This document shows, one piece after another, positions 9,401 to 17,181 of a stretch of DNA of 64,000 nucleotides. Positions within the stretch are counted from its first letter, which is position 1. The number at the start of each line of letters is the position of its first letter. The notes beneath the pieces are model-generated. The model saw only the letters and a program-made list of their open reading frames with translations. It did not search any database and had not been told where the DNA came from. Origin of the DNA: Micromonospora fulviviridis. Its GTDB lineage: Bacteria; Actinomycetota; Actinomycetes; Mycobacteriales; Micromonosporaceae. A program made the position numbers and the translations under genes. The DNA is taken from assembly GCF_014648395.1 (NCBI RefSeq), contig NZ_BMRA01000002.1:496001-560000 (forward strand), written 5' to 3'.

Positions 9401-9804
9401 TGGTGGGCGACCGCTCGATCGCCCCGCAGTGGCGGGCGCTCAACGCCTCCACCCTGGCCGTGCTCGACGCCGCCGACGGCGACCTGGTCTCCGCCCGGAC
9501 CCGGCACGACCAGGCCCTGAAGCTGGCCGTCGGCTCGCAGGACGCCCCCGTGGTCGCGGCGGTGCTGGTCGGCTACGCCGACCTGGCGCTGCGGCTCGAC
9601 CGCCCGGCCGCCGCCGCCGCGCTGCTCGGGGCGGCGACCGGGATCCGGGGCGGCCCGGACCACGCGGTGCTGGACCGCCCCCGGGTGGAGGCGGCCGCCC
9701 GCGACGCGCTCGGCGAGGTGGGCTTCGCTGAGGCGTACGCGGGCGGGCTGGGCTACCGCTGGGAGACCGCCGCTGAGGCGGTGGCCGTCACACTCGACGC
9801 CTGA
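6493..9804 (+). CDS. AfsR/SARP-family transcriptional regulator with NTPase and TPR domains
   Basis: A 1,103-residue regulator. An OmpR-like winged helix (residues about 1-90) is followed by a bacterial transcriptional activator domain (about 95-240). The NB-ARC type ATPase has Walker A GPGGAGKT (about 312-319) and Walker B VLLLLDNCEHLLD (near 395). Helical TPR-like repeats fill the C-terminal 450 residues. Proteins of this build activate antibiotic or developmental genes after ATP-dependent oligomerisation. It starts at GTG 6493 and ends 17 bases inside the convergent exporter permease gene. No biosynthetic cluster is seen in this window. Confidence 0.9.
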   Translation: MRISLLGPLELRADTGTPVEVGGARLRRLLILLALEPGRTVTVGRLTDALWAGEPPAGAANALQALVSRLRRAGLPVEAQPGGYRLAVAPDDVDVHRFEAAVRAARARLADDPAEGCRRLDEALALWRGPALADVADAGFARAPVARLTELRLAATEDLVQTRLDRAAPEALLPELRELVAAHPLRERLTGLLIRALHRAGRAAEALAEYERLRATLADTLGTDPGPELAALHLEILRGEPAAVPDRADGRGPADPARGPAQAGTGHDPAADPGRPARGNLPATLTSFVGREEEVARVAGLLDRFRLATLTGPGGAGKTRLAVESGRAVAGRFPDGVWLVPLAPVTDPAEVPQAALAALGLREQALLARAGRGAPEPADPVGRLVDALAGRAVLLLLDNCEHLLDAAAGLTERLLTACPGLRVLATSREPLGITGEALRPVESLALPPAGADPATALAYPAVRLFADRAGAVRPDFAVDAATVGPVVRICRALDGMPLAIELAAARLRTMTAAQVDTRLDDRFRLLTGGSRTALPRHQTLRAVVDWSWDLLDDGERALWRRLAVFAGGATLEAAERVCGVVRPLQLAASAAAPRPGAVADVLDGLSTLVDKSLVVVGGTGEPRYRMLETIREYGLDRLAEAGEADRVRRAHAAEFLALAEAAEPELRGAAQLDWLRRLSADHDNLHSGLRYAIAVGDAPTAVRYAAALGWYWWLTGQRAEGADLAGQVLALPGLADAPPSTTAIALATGALNLTATHAGNLPVSSEWLGRAVELSVGHEHEHPLLRLAAPIAAAFDTNFQPPAMAAMVALFDDPDPWVAGIVRLIRAHALLNGGLPDSDAEADLRAGLAHYRTVGDRWGMSFSLTSLADLLDRRGEAAAATPYHEEAMTYFEELGVREDVPEMRLRLAHNLWRRGDRDRAWAELDRAVREAEISGSDETRAALAYGKAELLRAEGDRAGARACLAECARLVGDRSIAPQWRALNASTLAVLDAADGDLVSARTRHDQALKLAVGSQDAPVVAAVLVGYADLALRLDRPAAAAALLGAATGIRGGPDHAVLDRPRVEAAARDALGEVGFAEAYAGGLGYRWETAAEAVAVTLDA

Positions 9805-10597
9805 GCGCCCGCACGGCGGGCGGGGCGAAGACGGCGAGCAGCACGCCGGCCCAGATCAGTGACCGGGCGACCGGACCGGCCACCGGACCGGAGACCAGCA
9901 GGCCGCGCAGCGCGTCGGCCAGGATGGTGGCCGGGTTGATCTCCACCCAGTGCTGGAGCCAGGACGGCATCTTGTCGGTCGGCACGAACGCGTTGCTGGT
10001 GAAGGTGAGCGGGAAGATCACCATGAAGCCGAAGATCTGCACCTTGTCCGGCTCGCTGACCAGCACACCGACCAGCACCGAGATCCACGAGGCGGCCAGT
10101 GAGAAGACCAGCAGCAGGAGGAACGCGGCCAGCAGCCCGGCGAACCCGTGGTTCACCCGGAAACCGAGGATCATCCCGACGCCGATCAGCAGCGCCACCG
10201 ACCACGCCTGCTTGACGGTGTCGGCGAGGATCCGGCCGGCCAGCGGCGCCCACCGGGCCACGGGCAGCGCCCGCAACCGGTCGAAGACACCCTTGGTGAG
10301 GTCGGTGTTGAGCCCGAAGCCGGTGGTCATGGTGGCGAAGAACGCGTTCTGCACGATGATCCCGGGCAGCGCGAACTTCAGGTAGTCGCCCGGCGAGCCG
10401 GCGATCGCGGTGCCGAAGACGTACGTGAACAGCAGCACGAACATCACCGGTTGGATGCTCAGGTCGAGCAGTTCCATCGGGTTGTGCTTGATCTGCACGA
10501 GGCTGCGCCAGGCCAGGGTGAAGGTGTGCCGCATTCCGGCGACCAGGCCCGGCCGGCGGGCCGGGGCGAGCGGGGCGGCGAGGGTGGCGGCGGTCAT
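9788..10597 (-). CDS. ABC-2 type drug exporter permease (DrrB-like)
   Basis: A 269-residue membrane subunit with six likely helices, for example PVMFVLLFTYVFGTAIAG, WSVALLIGVGMILGF and LLAAFLLLLVFSLAASWISVLVGVLV. The motif FPLTFTSNAFVPTDKMPSWLQHWVEINPATILADALRGL is characteristic of DrrB-type multidrug or daunorubicin exporters. ATG 10597 overlaps the stop of the ATPase gene (ATGA), so the two subunits are translationally coupled. Confidence 0.92.
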   Translation of the reverse strand: MTAATLAAPLAPARRPGLVAGMRHTFTLAWRSLVQIKHNPMELLDLSIQPVMFVLLFTYVFGTAIAGSPGDYLKFALPGIIVQNAFFATMTTGFGLNTDLTKGVFDRLRALPVARWAPLAGRILADTVKQAWSVALLIGVGMILGFRVNHGFAGLLAAFLLLLVFSLAASWISVLVGVLVSEPDKVQIFGFMVIFPLTFTSNAFVPTDKMPSWLQHWVEINPATILADALRGLLVSGPVAGPVARSLIWAGVLLAVFAPPAVRALRRRV

Positions 10598-11568
10598 GCC
10601 GGGATCCTTTCCAGGTCGGTGCCGGCGGGGGCGTCCTGCTCGGCCCGATGACCGGTCAGGGAGAGGAAGACCTCGTCCAGGCTGGCGCCGCGCAGCGCCA
10701 GCTCGGCCACCGCGACCTCGGCGGCGTCGAGCCGGCGCACCATGGCCGGCAGCACGTCCGGGTCGTTCACCGGCACGGTGACGGTGGTCTGGGCGACCTC
10801 CGGGGCGGTCCCGGTGACCTCGGTGGCGACGGCCACCACGGTCGGCAGGTCGGTGGGGTCGGTCGGGCGGACGGCGAGCACCTGGCCGCCGGTGCGCGCC
10901 TTCAGCTCCTCCGGGGTGCCCTGGGCGATCACCCGGCCGTGGTCGACCACCGCGATCTCGCCGGCGAGCTGGTCGGCCTCCTCCAGGTACTGGGTGGTGA
11001 GCAGCACGGTCACGCCGTCGGCGACCAGGTCGCGGACGATGTCCCACAGCTCGTTGCGGCTGCGGGGGTCGAGCCCGGTGGTCGGCTCGTCGAGGAAGAG
11101 CACCTGCGGGCGGCCGACCAGGCTGGCGGCCAGGTCGAGCCGGCGGCGCATGCCGCCGGAATAGGTCTTGGCGGCCCGCTCGGCCGCGTCGGTGAGCTGG
11201 AAGTCGGCCAGCAACGCCCGGGCCCGGGCCCGGGCGTCGGACCGGGACAGCCCGAGCAGCCGGCCGATGAGCAGCAGGTTCTCGGTGCCGGTCAGGTTCT
11301 CGTCGACCGAGGCGTACTGACCGGTGAGGCCGATCAGCTGGCGCACCCGGTGGGCGTCGCGGCGGACGTCGTAGCCGCCGACGGTGGCGTGCCCCTCGTC
11401 GGCGGCGAGGAGGGTGGCCAGCACCCGGACCGCGGTGGTCTTGCCCGCCCCGTTCGGCCCGAGCAGCCCGAACACCGTCCCGGTGGGGACGGCCAGGTCG
11501 ACCCCGGCCAGCGCGGTGGTGGCGCCGAAGCGGCGCACCAGACCTTCCGCGCGGATCGCGTACGTCAT
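10594..11568 (-). CDS. Daunorubicin-resistance type ABC transporter ATPase (DrrA-like)
   Basis: A 324-residue ATP-binding subunit: Walker A GPNGAGKT, signature TYSGGMRRRLDLAASL, Walker B VLFLDEPTTGLDP and switch region TTQYLEEAD. The C-terminal extension after DHGRVIAQGTPEELKARTGG is typical of DrrA-type exporters. It works with the permease downstream. The substrate cannot be read from sequence. The start is ATG 11568 with GGGAG upstream. Confidence 0.93.
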   Translation of the reverse strand: MTYAIRAEGLVRRFGATTALAGVDLAVPTGTVFGLLGPNGAGKTTAVRVLATLLAADEGHATVGGYDVRRDAHRVRQLIGLTGQYASVDENLTGTENLLLIGRLLGLSRSDARARARALLADFQLTDAAERAAKTYSGGMRRRLDLAASLVGRPQVLFLDEPTTGLDPRSRNELWDIVRDLVADGVTVLLTTQYLEEADQLAGEIAVVDHGRVIAQGTPEELKARTGGQVLAVRPTDPTDLPTVVAVATEVTGTAPEVAQTTVTVPVNDPDVLPAMVRRLDAAEVAVAELALRGASLDEVFLSLTGHRAEQDAPAGTDLERIPA

Positions 11569-11673
11569 CGGAACTCCCGTCGTTATCGCTGGTCACCCCA
11601 CCTTGAGCGACGGCGCTGACGTTACGGCGACAGGCGCTGACAGACCGCTGATTCAACCTCCGGGCAGAACGAC

Positions 11674-11712
11674 GCGACCGCCGTCGCCGGTCACCCGGGC
11701 GACGGCGGTCGC
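11674..11712. terminator. Hairpin terminator after the ThDP enzyme gene
   Basis: A perfect 15-bp stem (11674-11688 with 11698-11712) around a 9-base loop, directly after the stop of the IlvG-like gene on the minus strand. Confidence 0.7.
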
Positions 11713-11722
11713 GGTGTCGAGG

Positions 11723-13345
11723 TCAGGCCAGGTTCGACGAGCGGGGGTACGCGTCGGCCGGGTCGGTCAGCACGTTGACCAGGTACGGCACGCCGGCGTC
11801 GAACGCGCGGGACAGGGCCGGGCCGAGGTCGGCGGCCTTCTCCACCGTCTCGCCCGCGCCGCCGAGCGCCTCGACCACCCGGTCGTAGCGCAGCCCGGGC
11901 TGGAGGTCGGCGGCCACGTCGTAGCCGTACATGGCCCGCATGGGGTGCTTCTCCAGGCCCCAGATGCCGTTGTTGCCGACCACGATCACCACGGGGAGCC
12001 GCTGGCGGGCCAGGGACTCCACGTCCATCAGCGAGAAGCCGGCCGCGCCGTCGCCCATGAGCACGCAGATCTGCCGGTCGGGGTGGCTGACCCGGGCCCC
12101 CATGGCGTAGCCCATCCCGGTGCCCAGGCAGCCGTACGGGCCGGGGTCGAGCCACGTGCCGGGCTGGGCGGGCTCCAGGTACTTCCCGGCGTACGAGACG
12201 AAGTCGCCGCCGTCGCCGATCGTGATGGCGTCCGGGGCGAGCACCTTGCGCAGCTCGCCGTAGACCCTTGCCGGGCGGATCGGGTCGGTCTCGGCGGCCA
12301 TCTCGGCCGCGTCGCGGGCCTTCGCGGCGTCCTCGGCCGTGCGCAGCTGGGCGATCCAGTCGGCGTGGTCGGCCCGGTCGCCGGGGTGCTCGGCGAACGC
12401 GGTGAGGATCAGCCGCAGGTCACCGGCGGGGGCGGCGGCCGGCTGGACGTGCCCGGCGCGCTGGCTGGGCGCGTCCACCACGTGCACCACCTGCGCGTCG
12501 CCGAAGTCGCCGAAGGCGAGCCGGAAGTCGAGCGGGGTGCCGACCACCACGACCACGTCGGCGCCCTTGAGCGCGACCCGGCGGGCCTTGGCGAAGGCGA
12601 GCGGGTGCTCCGGCGGCAGCGCGCCCCGGCCCATGCCGTTGGTGAAGACCGGCACCTGGAGGGACTCGGCGGCGGCCCGCAGCGCCTCGATCGCGTCGCC
12701 CGCGTACACGTCGGAGCCGGCGATGATCACCGGCCGGGACGCGCCGGCGATCAGGGCGGCGGCCTTCGCGACCTCCTCAGGGTCGGCCTCGATCGCCGTC
12801 GGCGGGGTGACCGTGGGCAGGTCGGCCTCGCCGACCGAGAACACCGCCTCCAGGGGGAAGTCGAGGAAGGCCGGCCCGCGGTGCGGGGTGAGCGCGGCGG
12901 TGAGCGCCGCGGTGACCGCGCGCGGGATGTCGTCGGCGCCGAACACCGTCTCGGCGTGCTTGGTGACCGGGGCGACCAGCGGCAGGTGGTCCATCTCCTG
13001 GAGGCTGCCGGAGCCCCAGCGGAACTGCGGGGCCCGCCCGCCGAGCACCAGCACCGGCGAGGCGTTGAAGAACGCGCTGGTCAGGCCGGAGACGCCGTTC
13101 GTGACGCCGGGACCGGCGGTGAGCACGGCCAGGCCGGGGCGGCGCTGGAGCTTCGCCACCGCCTCGGCGGCGAAGACGGCGGACTGCTCGTGCCGGACGT
13201 CGTAGATCGGGAAGCCGGTCCGGTGCGCGGCGTCGTAGAGCGGGAAGACGTGCCCGCCGGAGAGGGTGAACATCTCCCGTACGCCGTGCGCGCGCAGCGC
13301 CGCGAGGGCCAGCTCGCCGCCGTGCCCCTCGACCCGTTCCGTCAT
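11723..13345 (-). CDS. Thiamine-diphosphate enzyme, acetolactate synthase-like (IlvG type)
   Basis: A 540-residue ThDP-dependent enzyme. The N-terminal Pyr domain has GHVFPLYDA, a conserved Glu in RHEQSAVFAAEAVAK, and LTAGPGVTNGVSGLTSAF. The C-terminal PP domain has the metal/ThDP motif GDGAAGFSLMDVESLARQRLPVVIVVGNNG. It resembles mycobacterial IlvG and 2-hydroxyacyl-CoA lyase or oxalyl-CoA decarboxylase relatives. It is not next to ilvN or ilvC, so classical acetolactate synthase activity is doubtful. ATG 13345 follows AAGGGAAG; a GTG two codons earlier is possible. Confidence 0.85.
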   Translation of the reverse strand: MTERVEGHGGELALAALRAHGVREMFTLSGGHVFPLYDAAHRTGFPIYDVRHEQSAVFAAEAVAKLQRRPGLAVLTAGPGVTNGVSGLTSAFFNASPVLVLGGRAPQFRWGSGSLQEMDHLPLVAPVTKHAETVFGADDIPRAVTAALTAALTPHRGPAFLDFPLEAVFSVGEADLPTVTPPTAIEADPEEVAKAAALIAGASRPVIIAGSDVYAGDAIEALRAAAESLQVPVFTNGMGRGALPPEHPLAFAKARRVALKGADVVVVVGTPLDFRLAFGDFGDAQVVHVVDAPSQRAGHVQPAAAPAGDLRLILTAFAEHPGDRADHADWIAQLRTAEDAAKARDAAEMAAETDPIRPARVYGELRKVLAPDAITIGDGGDFVSYAGKYLEPAQPGTWLDPGPYGCLGTGMGYAMGARVSHPDRQICVLMGDGAAGFSLMDVESLARQRLPVVIVVGNNGIWGLEKHPMRAMYGYDVAADLQPGLRYDRVVEALGGAGETVEKAADLGPALSRAFDAGVPYLVNVLTDPADAYPRSSNLA

Positions 13346-13413
13346 CGCCACTTCCCTTCGTCATGACCGGAGTCACACGCTACTGGCCGGTAGGCGGGAT
13401 GTGAACCGTTCTC

Positions 13414-13441
13414 GGGTCGGCGGCGGGTGGGCCGCCGACCC
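13414..13441. terminator. Hairpin terminator after the enoyl-CoA hydratase gene
   Basis: An 11-bp stem (13414-13424 with 13431-13441) and 6-base loop lie 12 bases past the hydratase stop, separating it from the ThDP enzyme gene on the same strand. Confidence 0.6.
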
Positions 13442-13453
13442 GGAGCGGCGGGT

Positions 13454-14227
13454 TCAGCGGCCGGTGAAGCCCGGCTTGCGCTTCTCCACGAACGCGGCCA
13501 TGCCCTCGCGCCGGTCGTCGGTGGCGAACAGCGCCGCGAAGAGCTGGCTCTCCCAGGCCAGGCCGGAGTTGAGGTCCATGTCCAGGCCGCCGTCGACGGC
13601 CAGCTTGGCCGCCCGCAGCGCCTGCACCGGGCCGGTCAGGTACGGCTTCACGTAGGCGACGGCGGCCTCGTAGACCTCGGCGGCCGGGACCACCCGGTCG
13701 GCCAGGCCGATCCGCAGCGCCTCCTCGGCGTCGACCATCCGGCCCGTCATGATCAGGTCCTTGGCGCGGGCCGGGCCGACCAGGCGGGCCAGCCGCTGGG
13801 TGCCGCCGGCGCCCGGGATGATGCCGAGCTTGATCTCCGGCTGGCCGAGCTTGGCGTCCTCGGCAACGATCCGCCAGTCGCAGGCCAGGGCCAGCTCGCA
13901 GCCGCCACCGAGGGCGTACCCGGTGATCGCGGCGACCACCGGCTTGGGGATCCGGGCGATCGCGCCCAGCGCGCTGGACAGGTCGGCGGCGCGGTCGGCC
14001 ATGTCCACGTAGGACATGTCGGCCATCTCCTTGATGTCCGCGCCGGCGGCGAAGACCTTCTCCCCGCCGTACACGATGACCGCGCGGACCTCCGCGTCGG
14101 CGGTGGCCGCCGTGGCGGCGGCGCGCAACTCCTCCTGCACCTGGGTGTTCAGCGCGTTCATCGGCGGCCGCTCCAGCCGGATGGTGCCGATGCCGTCCTT
14201 CACTTCCAGCCTGACGAACTCGCCCAC
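13454..14227 (-). CDS. Enoyl-CoA hydratase/isomerase family protein
   Basis: A 257-residue crotonase-fold protein that should hydrate 2-enoyl-CoA. The oxyanion-hole strands are AAGADIKEM and [17 protein letters not shown]. Both catalytic glutamates of hydratases appear to be present: Glu111 in GGGCELAL and Glu131 in [20 protein letters not shown]. It starts at GTG 14227 with GAGGG upstream. It could work with the etfBA products in beta-oxidation; that link is inference. Confidence 0.92.
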   Translation of the reverse strand: MGEFVRLEVKDGIGTIRLERPPMNALNTQVQEELRAAATAATADAEVRAVIVYGGEKVFAAGADIKEMADMSYVDMADRAADLSSALGAIARIPKPVVAAITGYALGGGCELALACDWRIVAEDAKLGQPEIKLGIIPGAGGTQRLARLVGPARAKDLIMTGRMVDAEEALRIGLADRVVPAAEVYEAAVAYVKPYLTGPVQALRAAKLAVDGGLDMDLNSGLAWESQLFAALFATDDRREGMAAFVEKRKPGFTGR

Positions 14228-14266
14228 GCTGCCCTCACTTCCTCGTCGAAGTCGCGTGCCAACCTT

Positions 14267-14280
14267 ACGACCAGGGTCGT
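14267..14280. promoter_or_regulatory. Short palindrome upstream of enoyl-CoA hydratase gene
   Basis: ACGACC-AG-GGTCGT, 40-53 bases upstream of the hydratase start, in the gap shared with the divergent DUF6232 gene. Its place and symmetry suit a repressor site, but no regulator is known. Confidence 0.25.
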
Positions 14281-14377
14281 TGGGGTAGACAGTGTGGTGT
14301 CGACGGCTCCAGGTCGCTGTGCGGCCTCAGACGCGCCGAGCTGGAGTTGCCGCAGCCCCGCCACCGGGAGTGAGGCC

Positions 14378-14890
14378 ATGATCACCTACTACGACGACCG
14401 CTCGGTCCGGGTCACCTCCAGCGCCGTCCGGGTCGACGGGCGCACCTATCCCCTCGCCGAACTGGGCATGGTGTGGCACCGCCGGGGCAACCGCTCCTGG
14501 CGGGTGCTCGCCGGCCGGGGCGCGATCGGCGCGGCCCTCGCCGGCCCGCTGGTGGCCGCCGTGCTCGGCATCGGGCTGGCGGTCTGGCTGCACCGCTCCG
14601 CCGTGGTCACGATCGCCATCGTCGGGGCGTCCGTGCTGGTCGGGCTCGGCGTCGGCCCGCTCGCCGACGTGCTCTTCGAGCACCTCGACCGGTCGTACGC
14701 CCGCGGCAGCCGGGAGTGGGAGATGTGGGCGCGCTGGCGGGGCCAGCCGGTGCGACTGCTGCACACCGGCGACGCGCTGCGCTTCGGCCAGATCTACCGG
14801 GCGGTGCAGCGCGCCATGGAGAGCGCGCCCGCCGCTCAGAAGGCGATCGGCTCGTCGGGCAGCAACCCGAGGCCGCGCAGCAGGCCGTAG
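14378..14890 (+). CDS. DUF6232-like membrane protein, first paralogue
   Basis: A 170-residue protein starting MITYYDDRSVRVTSSAVRVDGRTYPLAELGMVWHRRG, with two central membrane helices (GAIGAALAGPLVAAVLGIGLAVWL and VVTIAIVGASVLVGLGVG). The C-terminal part is LLHTGDALRFGQIYRAVQRAME. GGGAGTGAGG precedes ATG 14378. It closely resembles the protein at 15338-15820. The family has no known function; the short N-terminal beta region could sit in the cytoplasm. Its 3' end overlaps a convergent SnoaL-like gene by 55 bases. Confidence 0.8.
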   Translation: MITYYDDRSVRVTSSAVRVDGRTYPLAELGMVWHRRGNRSWRVLAGRGAIGAALAGPLVAAVLGIGLAVWLHRSAVVTIAIVGASVLVGLGVGPLADVLFEHLDRSYARGSREWEMWARWRGQPVRLLHTGDALRFGQIYRAVQRAMESAPAAQKAIGSSGSNPRPRSRP

Positions 14891-15267
14891 GTGTCCTGCT
14901 CGCCCCAGAACTGGACGATCCGCCCGCCGGCCAGCCGGTACATCTTGCAGGCGCTCTGCACCGTGGTCGCGCCGGTCGCGTCCCGCCGGTAGGTCTGCGC
15001 CATCGAGACCACCACCCGGTCCCCGGCCGCGAAGATCTCCAGGATCTGCTGGTCGAGCACGGTCAACCCCGGCGAGGAGACGGCCGCCTCGGGGTAGCGC
15101 CGGCCGCGCACCGCCGTGCCGGAGCCGTAGATCTCCACGTCCTCGGCGACCACCTCGGCCAGCTCCGCCAGATCCTTGGTGACGAAGGTCCGCAGGTACC
15201 GCCGGACCACCTCGACGTTGCGCCGCTGCTCGGTGCCGGCCGCCTCGGCCCCGTCCCGGTCCGCCAT
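14836..15267 (-). CDS. SnoaL-like / NTF2-like protein
   Basis: A 143-residue single cone-shaped domain: NVEVVRRYLRTFVTKDLAELAEVVAEDVEIYGSG, then VRGRRYPEAAVSSPG, LEIFAAGDRVVVSMAQTYRRD and CKMYRLAGGRIVQFWGEQDTYGLLRGLG. This is the SnoaL/NTF2 pattern found in small polyketide cyclases, isomerases and many uncharacterised proteins. No substrate can be assigned. It lies between two DUF6232 paralogues on the opposite strand. Confidence 0.82.
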   Translation of the reverse strand: MADRDGAEAAGTEQRRNVEVVRRYLRTFVTKDLAELAEVVAEDVEIYGSGTAVRGRRYPEAAVSSPGLTVLDQQILEIFAAGDRVVVSMAQTYRRDATGATTVQSACKMYRLAGGRIVQFWGEQDTYGLLRGLGLLPDEPIAF

Positions 15268-15337
15268 GCCGGCACGCTACCCCGCCGGCCCCACCGCCGC
15301 ACCGTCCCCTCTGGACTCCCGGTGGTTAGGCTGAGTG

Positions 15338-15820
15338 ATGACCCTCTATTACCGGGACGACTCGGTACAGGTCACCTCCGAGACCATCCACGCCGGCGGG
15401 CACGTCGTCGCGCTCGCCGACGTCACGTACGTCTGGCACGCCCGCGGCGCCACCACCCTGGCGGTCCGGGGCCGGGTCCTGGGGCGCGGGGTGCTGGTCC
15501 TGCTGCTGTCGCTGCCGCCGCTCGTGGCGCTGGTCTGCGTGCTCTCGCTGGCGTGGGCCGCGCAGGACCGGGGCGACTGGAAGCTGGCGCTGGTCATCCT
15601 GGCGGCGTTCGTGGTGGGCGGGCTGGCCCTGACCCCGTTCCTGGAGGTGCCGCTCGGCTGGCTGGATCGCTCCTACGAGCGGGGCAACCGGGTGCACGAG
15701 CTGTGGGTGCAGCACCACGGGCGCGAGGTGCTGCTGCTGCGCACCCCCGACGCGCTCCGGTTCGGGCAGATCTACCGGGCCGTGCAGCGCGCCGTCGAGC
15801 AGCAGGGCGACCATCGGTGA
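15338..15820 (+). CDS. DUF6232-like membrane protein, second paralogue
   Basis: A 160-residue protein. MTLYYRDDSVQVTSETIHAGGHVVALADVTYVWHARG and LRTPDALRFGQIYRAVQRAVEQQ align with the protein at 14378-14890 along its length. Two membrane helices occupy the middle (GRGVLVLLLSLPPLVALVCVLSLAW and LALVILAAFVVGGLALTPFL). The pair arose by duplication. The ribosome site is weak, and GTG 15335 is an alternative start. Confidence 0.8.
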   Translation: MTLYYRDDSVQVTSETIHAGGHVVALADVTYVWHARGATTLAVRGRVLGRGVLVLLLSLPPLVALVCVLSLAWAAQDRGDWKLALVILAAFVVGGLALTPFLEVPLGWLDRSYERGNRVHELWVQHHGREVLLLRTPDALRFGQIYRAVQRAVEQQGDHR

Positions 15821-15863
15821 CCACCCGACCCGGCGCGGCCGTCACCGTCCGCACCGCTGGGGT

Positions 15864-15888
15864 GTGACGGCGGCCGCGCCGCCGTCAC
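15864..15888 (+). terminator. Hairpin terminator after second DUF6232 gene
   Basis: A perfect 11-bp stem (15864-15874 with 15878-15888) with a 3-base loop, 43 bases past the stop codon. Confidence 0.55.
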
Positions 15889-15925
15889 CCGGCGGCCCTG
15901 GCCGGCGGGACGCACACTGGGTGGC

Positions 15926-16654
15926 ATGGCGATTCCCCTCCCCCGACCCGGCGCCGTCGTCGGGCTCACCCGTTCCGCCCTCGACCAGGCGCTCGGCTCG
16001 GCCGCCGCGTTCGCCGCCGTGCCGGCCCGCGCCTTCGCGGTGCTCGACGAGGTGGAGACGCTGCTGCGGCGGATCAACGGGGTGGTCGACCGGATCGAGG
16101 GCACCCTGGACCGCACCGACCGGGTGCTCGACGACGCGGAGGCGGCGGTCCGGGAGGTGGCCGTGATCAGCGCCGCCGCCACCGAAGCGATCGACACCGC
16201 GACCGACGTCGCCACGGCCGCCGCCGTCGTGGTGGGCGAGGCCGACCGGGTGGCCCGGGCGGCGGCCACCGTGGTGGCCGAGGCCGACGCGGTGGCCGCC
16301 CGGGCCGCCGGCACGGTGGTCGCCGCCGAGGAGGCGGCCGGCACCGCGGCCGAATTGCTGGGCGCGTACGAGCCGGCGCTGCGCCGGGCCGCGCCGATGG
16401 CGAGCCGGTTCGTCGAGCAGCTCAGCCCGGAGGAGGTGACCGCGGCGATCCGGCTGGTCGACGAGCTGCCGAAGCTGAAGGAGCACCTCACCTCGGACGT
16501 GCTGCCGATCCTGGCCACCCTGGACCGGGTCGGCCCGGACCTGCACGACCTGCTGGCCGTCACCCGGGACCTCAAGCTGGCCGTGGCCGGCATCCCTGGG
16601 CTGGGCATGCTGCGCCGCCGGGGCGAACGCCTGACCGACGAGCCCGTCGACTGA
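15926..16654 (+). CDS. Alanine-rich helical protein of unknown function
   Basis: A 242-residue protein. Residues about 40-150 are a nearly unbroken amphipathic helix with recurring 11-residue-like spacing (for example RIEGTLDRTDRVLDDAEAAVREV and VVGEADRVARAAATVVAEADAVAARAAGTVVAAEEAAG). This suggests a coiled coil or an apolipoprotein-like surface helix. The C-terminal part, LSPEEVTAAIRLVDELPKLKEHLTSDVLPILATLDRVGPDLHDLLAVTRDL, may be a small globular domain. There is no signal peptide or membrane helix. I cannot assign a function. Confidence 0.7.
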   Translation: MAIPLPRPGAVVGLTRSALDQALGSAAAFAAVPARAFAVLDEVETLLRRINGVVDRIEGTLDRTDRVLDDAEAAVREVAVISAAATEAIDTATDVATAAAVVVGEADRVARAAATVVAEADAVAARAAGTVVAAEEAAGTAAELLGAYEPALRRAAPMASRFVEQLSPEEVTAAIRLVDELPKLKEHLTSDVLPILATLDRVGPDLHDLLAVTRDLKLAVAGIPGLGMLRRRGERLTDEPVD

Positions 16655-16657
16655 CCG

Positions 16658-17110
16658 TCAGCAGTCGCAGCTGACCGCGGACCGGGGCGCGGTCAGCTCG
16701 TCCACCCGGCGGCGCACCGTGCCCGTCGGGGTGACCACCGGCAGCCCCTCCCGCGCCCAGTACTCGAAGCCGCCGAGCATCTCCTTCACGGGCCGGCCGA
16801 GCCGGGCGAACTCCAGCGCCGCCCGGGTGGCCCCGTTGCAGCCCGGCCCCCAGCAGTACGTGACCACCGTCGACCCGGCCGGCACGAGCTCGGCGGCCCG
16901 GGCGGCGATCTCGGCGGTGGGCAGGTGCAGGGCACCCGGCAGGTGGCCCTGCCGCCACGCGGCGTCGCCCCGGGAGTCGACCACGACGAGTCCGGGCGTG
17001 CCCGCCTCCAGCGCGGCGTGCACGTCGCTGACGTCGGTCTCGAAGCTGAGTCGGGCACGGAAGTGGGCAACGGCGGTGGCCGGGTCGGCCGGCGGCACGG
17101 AGAAGGTCAT
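16658..17110 (-). CDS. Rhodanese-like sulfurtransferase
   Basis: A 150-residue single rhodanese domain: LVVVDSRGDAAWRQGHLPGALHLP, then the active loop TYCWGPGCNGATRA with catalytic Cys86, then KEMLGGFEYWAREGLPV. It probably transfers sulfur or handles thiols. The extra C-terminal tail ends SCDC. It is divergent from a GlxA-type regulator, an arrangement seen elsewhere and a hint of shared control. Confidence 0.9.
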   Translation of the reverse strand: MTFSVPPADPATAVAHFRARLSFETDVSDVHAALEAGTPGLVVVDSRGDAAWRQGHLPGALHLPTAEIAARAAELVPAGSTVVTYCWGPGCNGATRAALEFARLGRPVKEMLGGFEYWAREGLPVVTPTGTVRRRVDELTAPRSAVSCDC

Positions 17111-17181
17111 GTGCCGATCGTGCGGCCCGTCGGGACACCGGCGGGAGTGGCGTGATCGCCGTCCTTCGCTAACATCCCGCC

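Noticed and set aside
11723..13345. Branched-chain amino acid operon (ilvB)
   Set aside because: No ilvN, ilvC or leu gene is adjacent, and the sequence looks more like the IlvG/2-hydroxyacyl-CoA lyase branch.
6493..14227. Secondary-metabolite gene cluster
   Set aside because: An AfsR-like regulator, an exporter, a ThDP enzyme and a hydratase are suggestive, but no polyketide, peptide or terpene synthase genes are seen.
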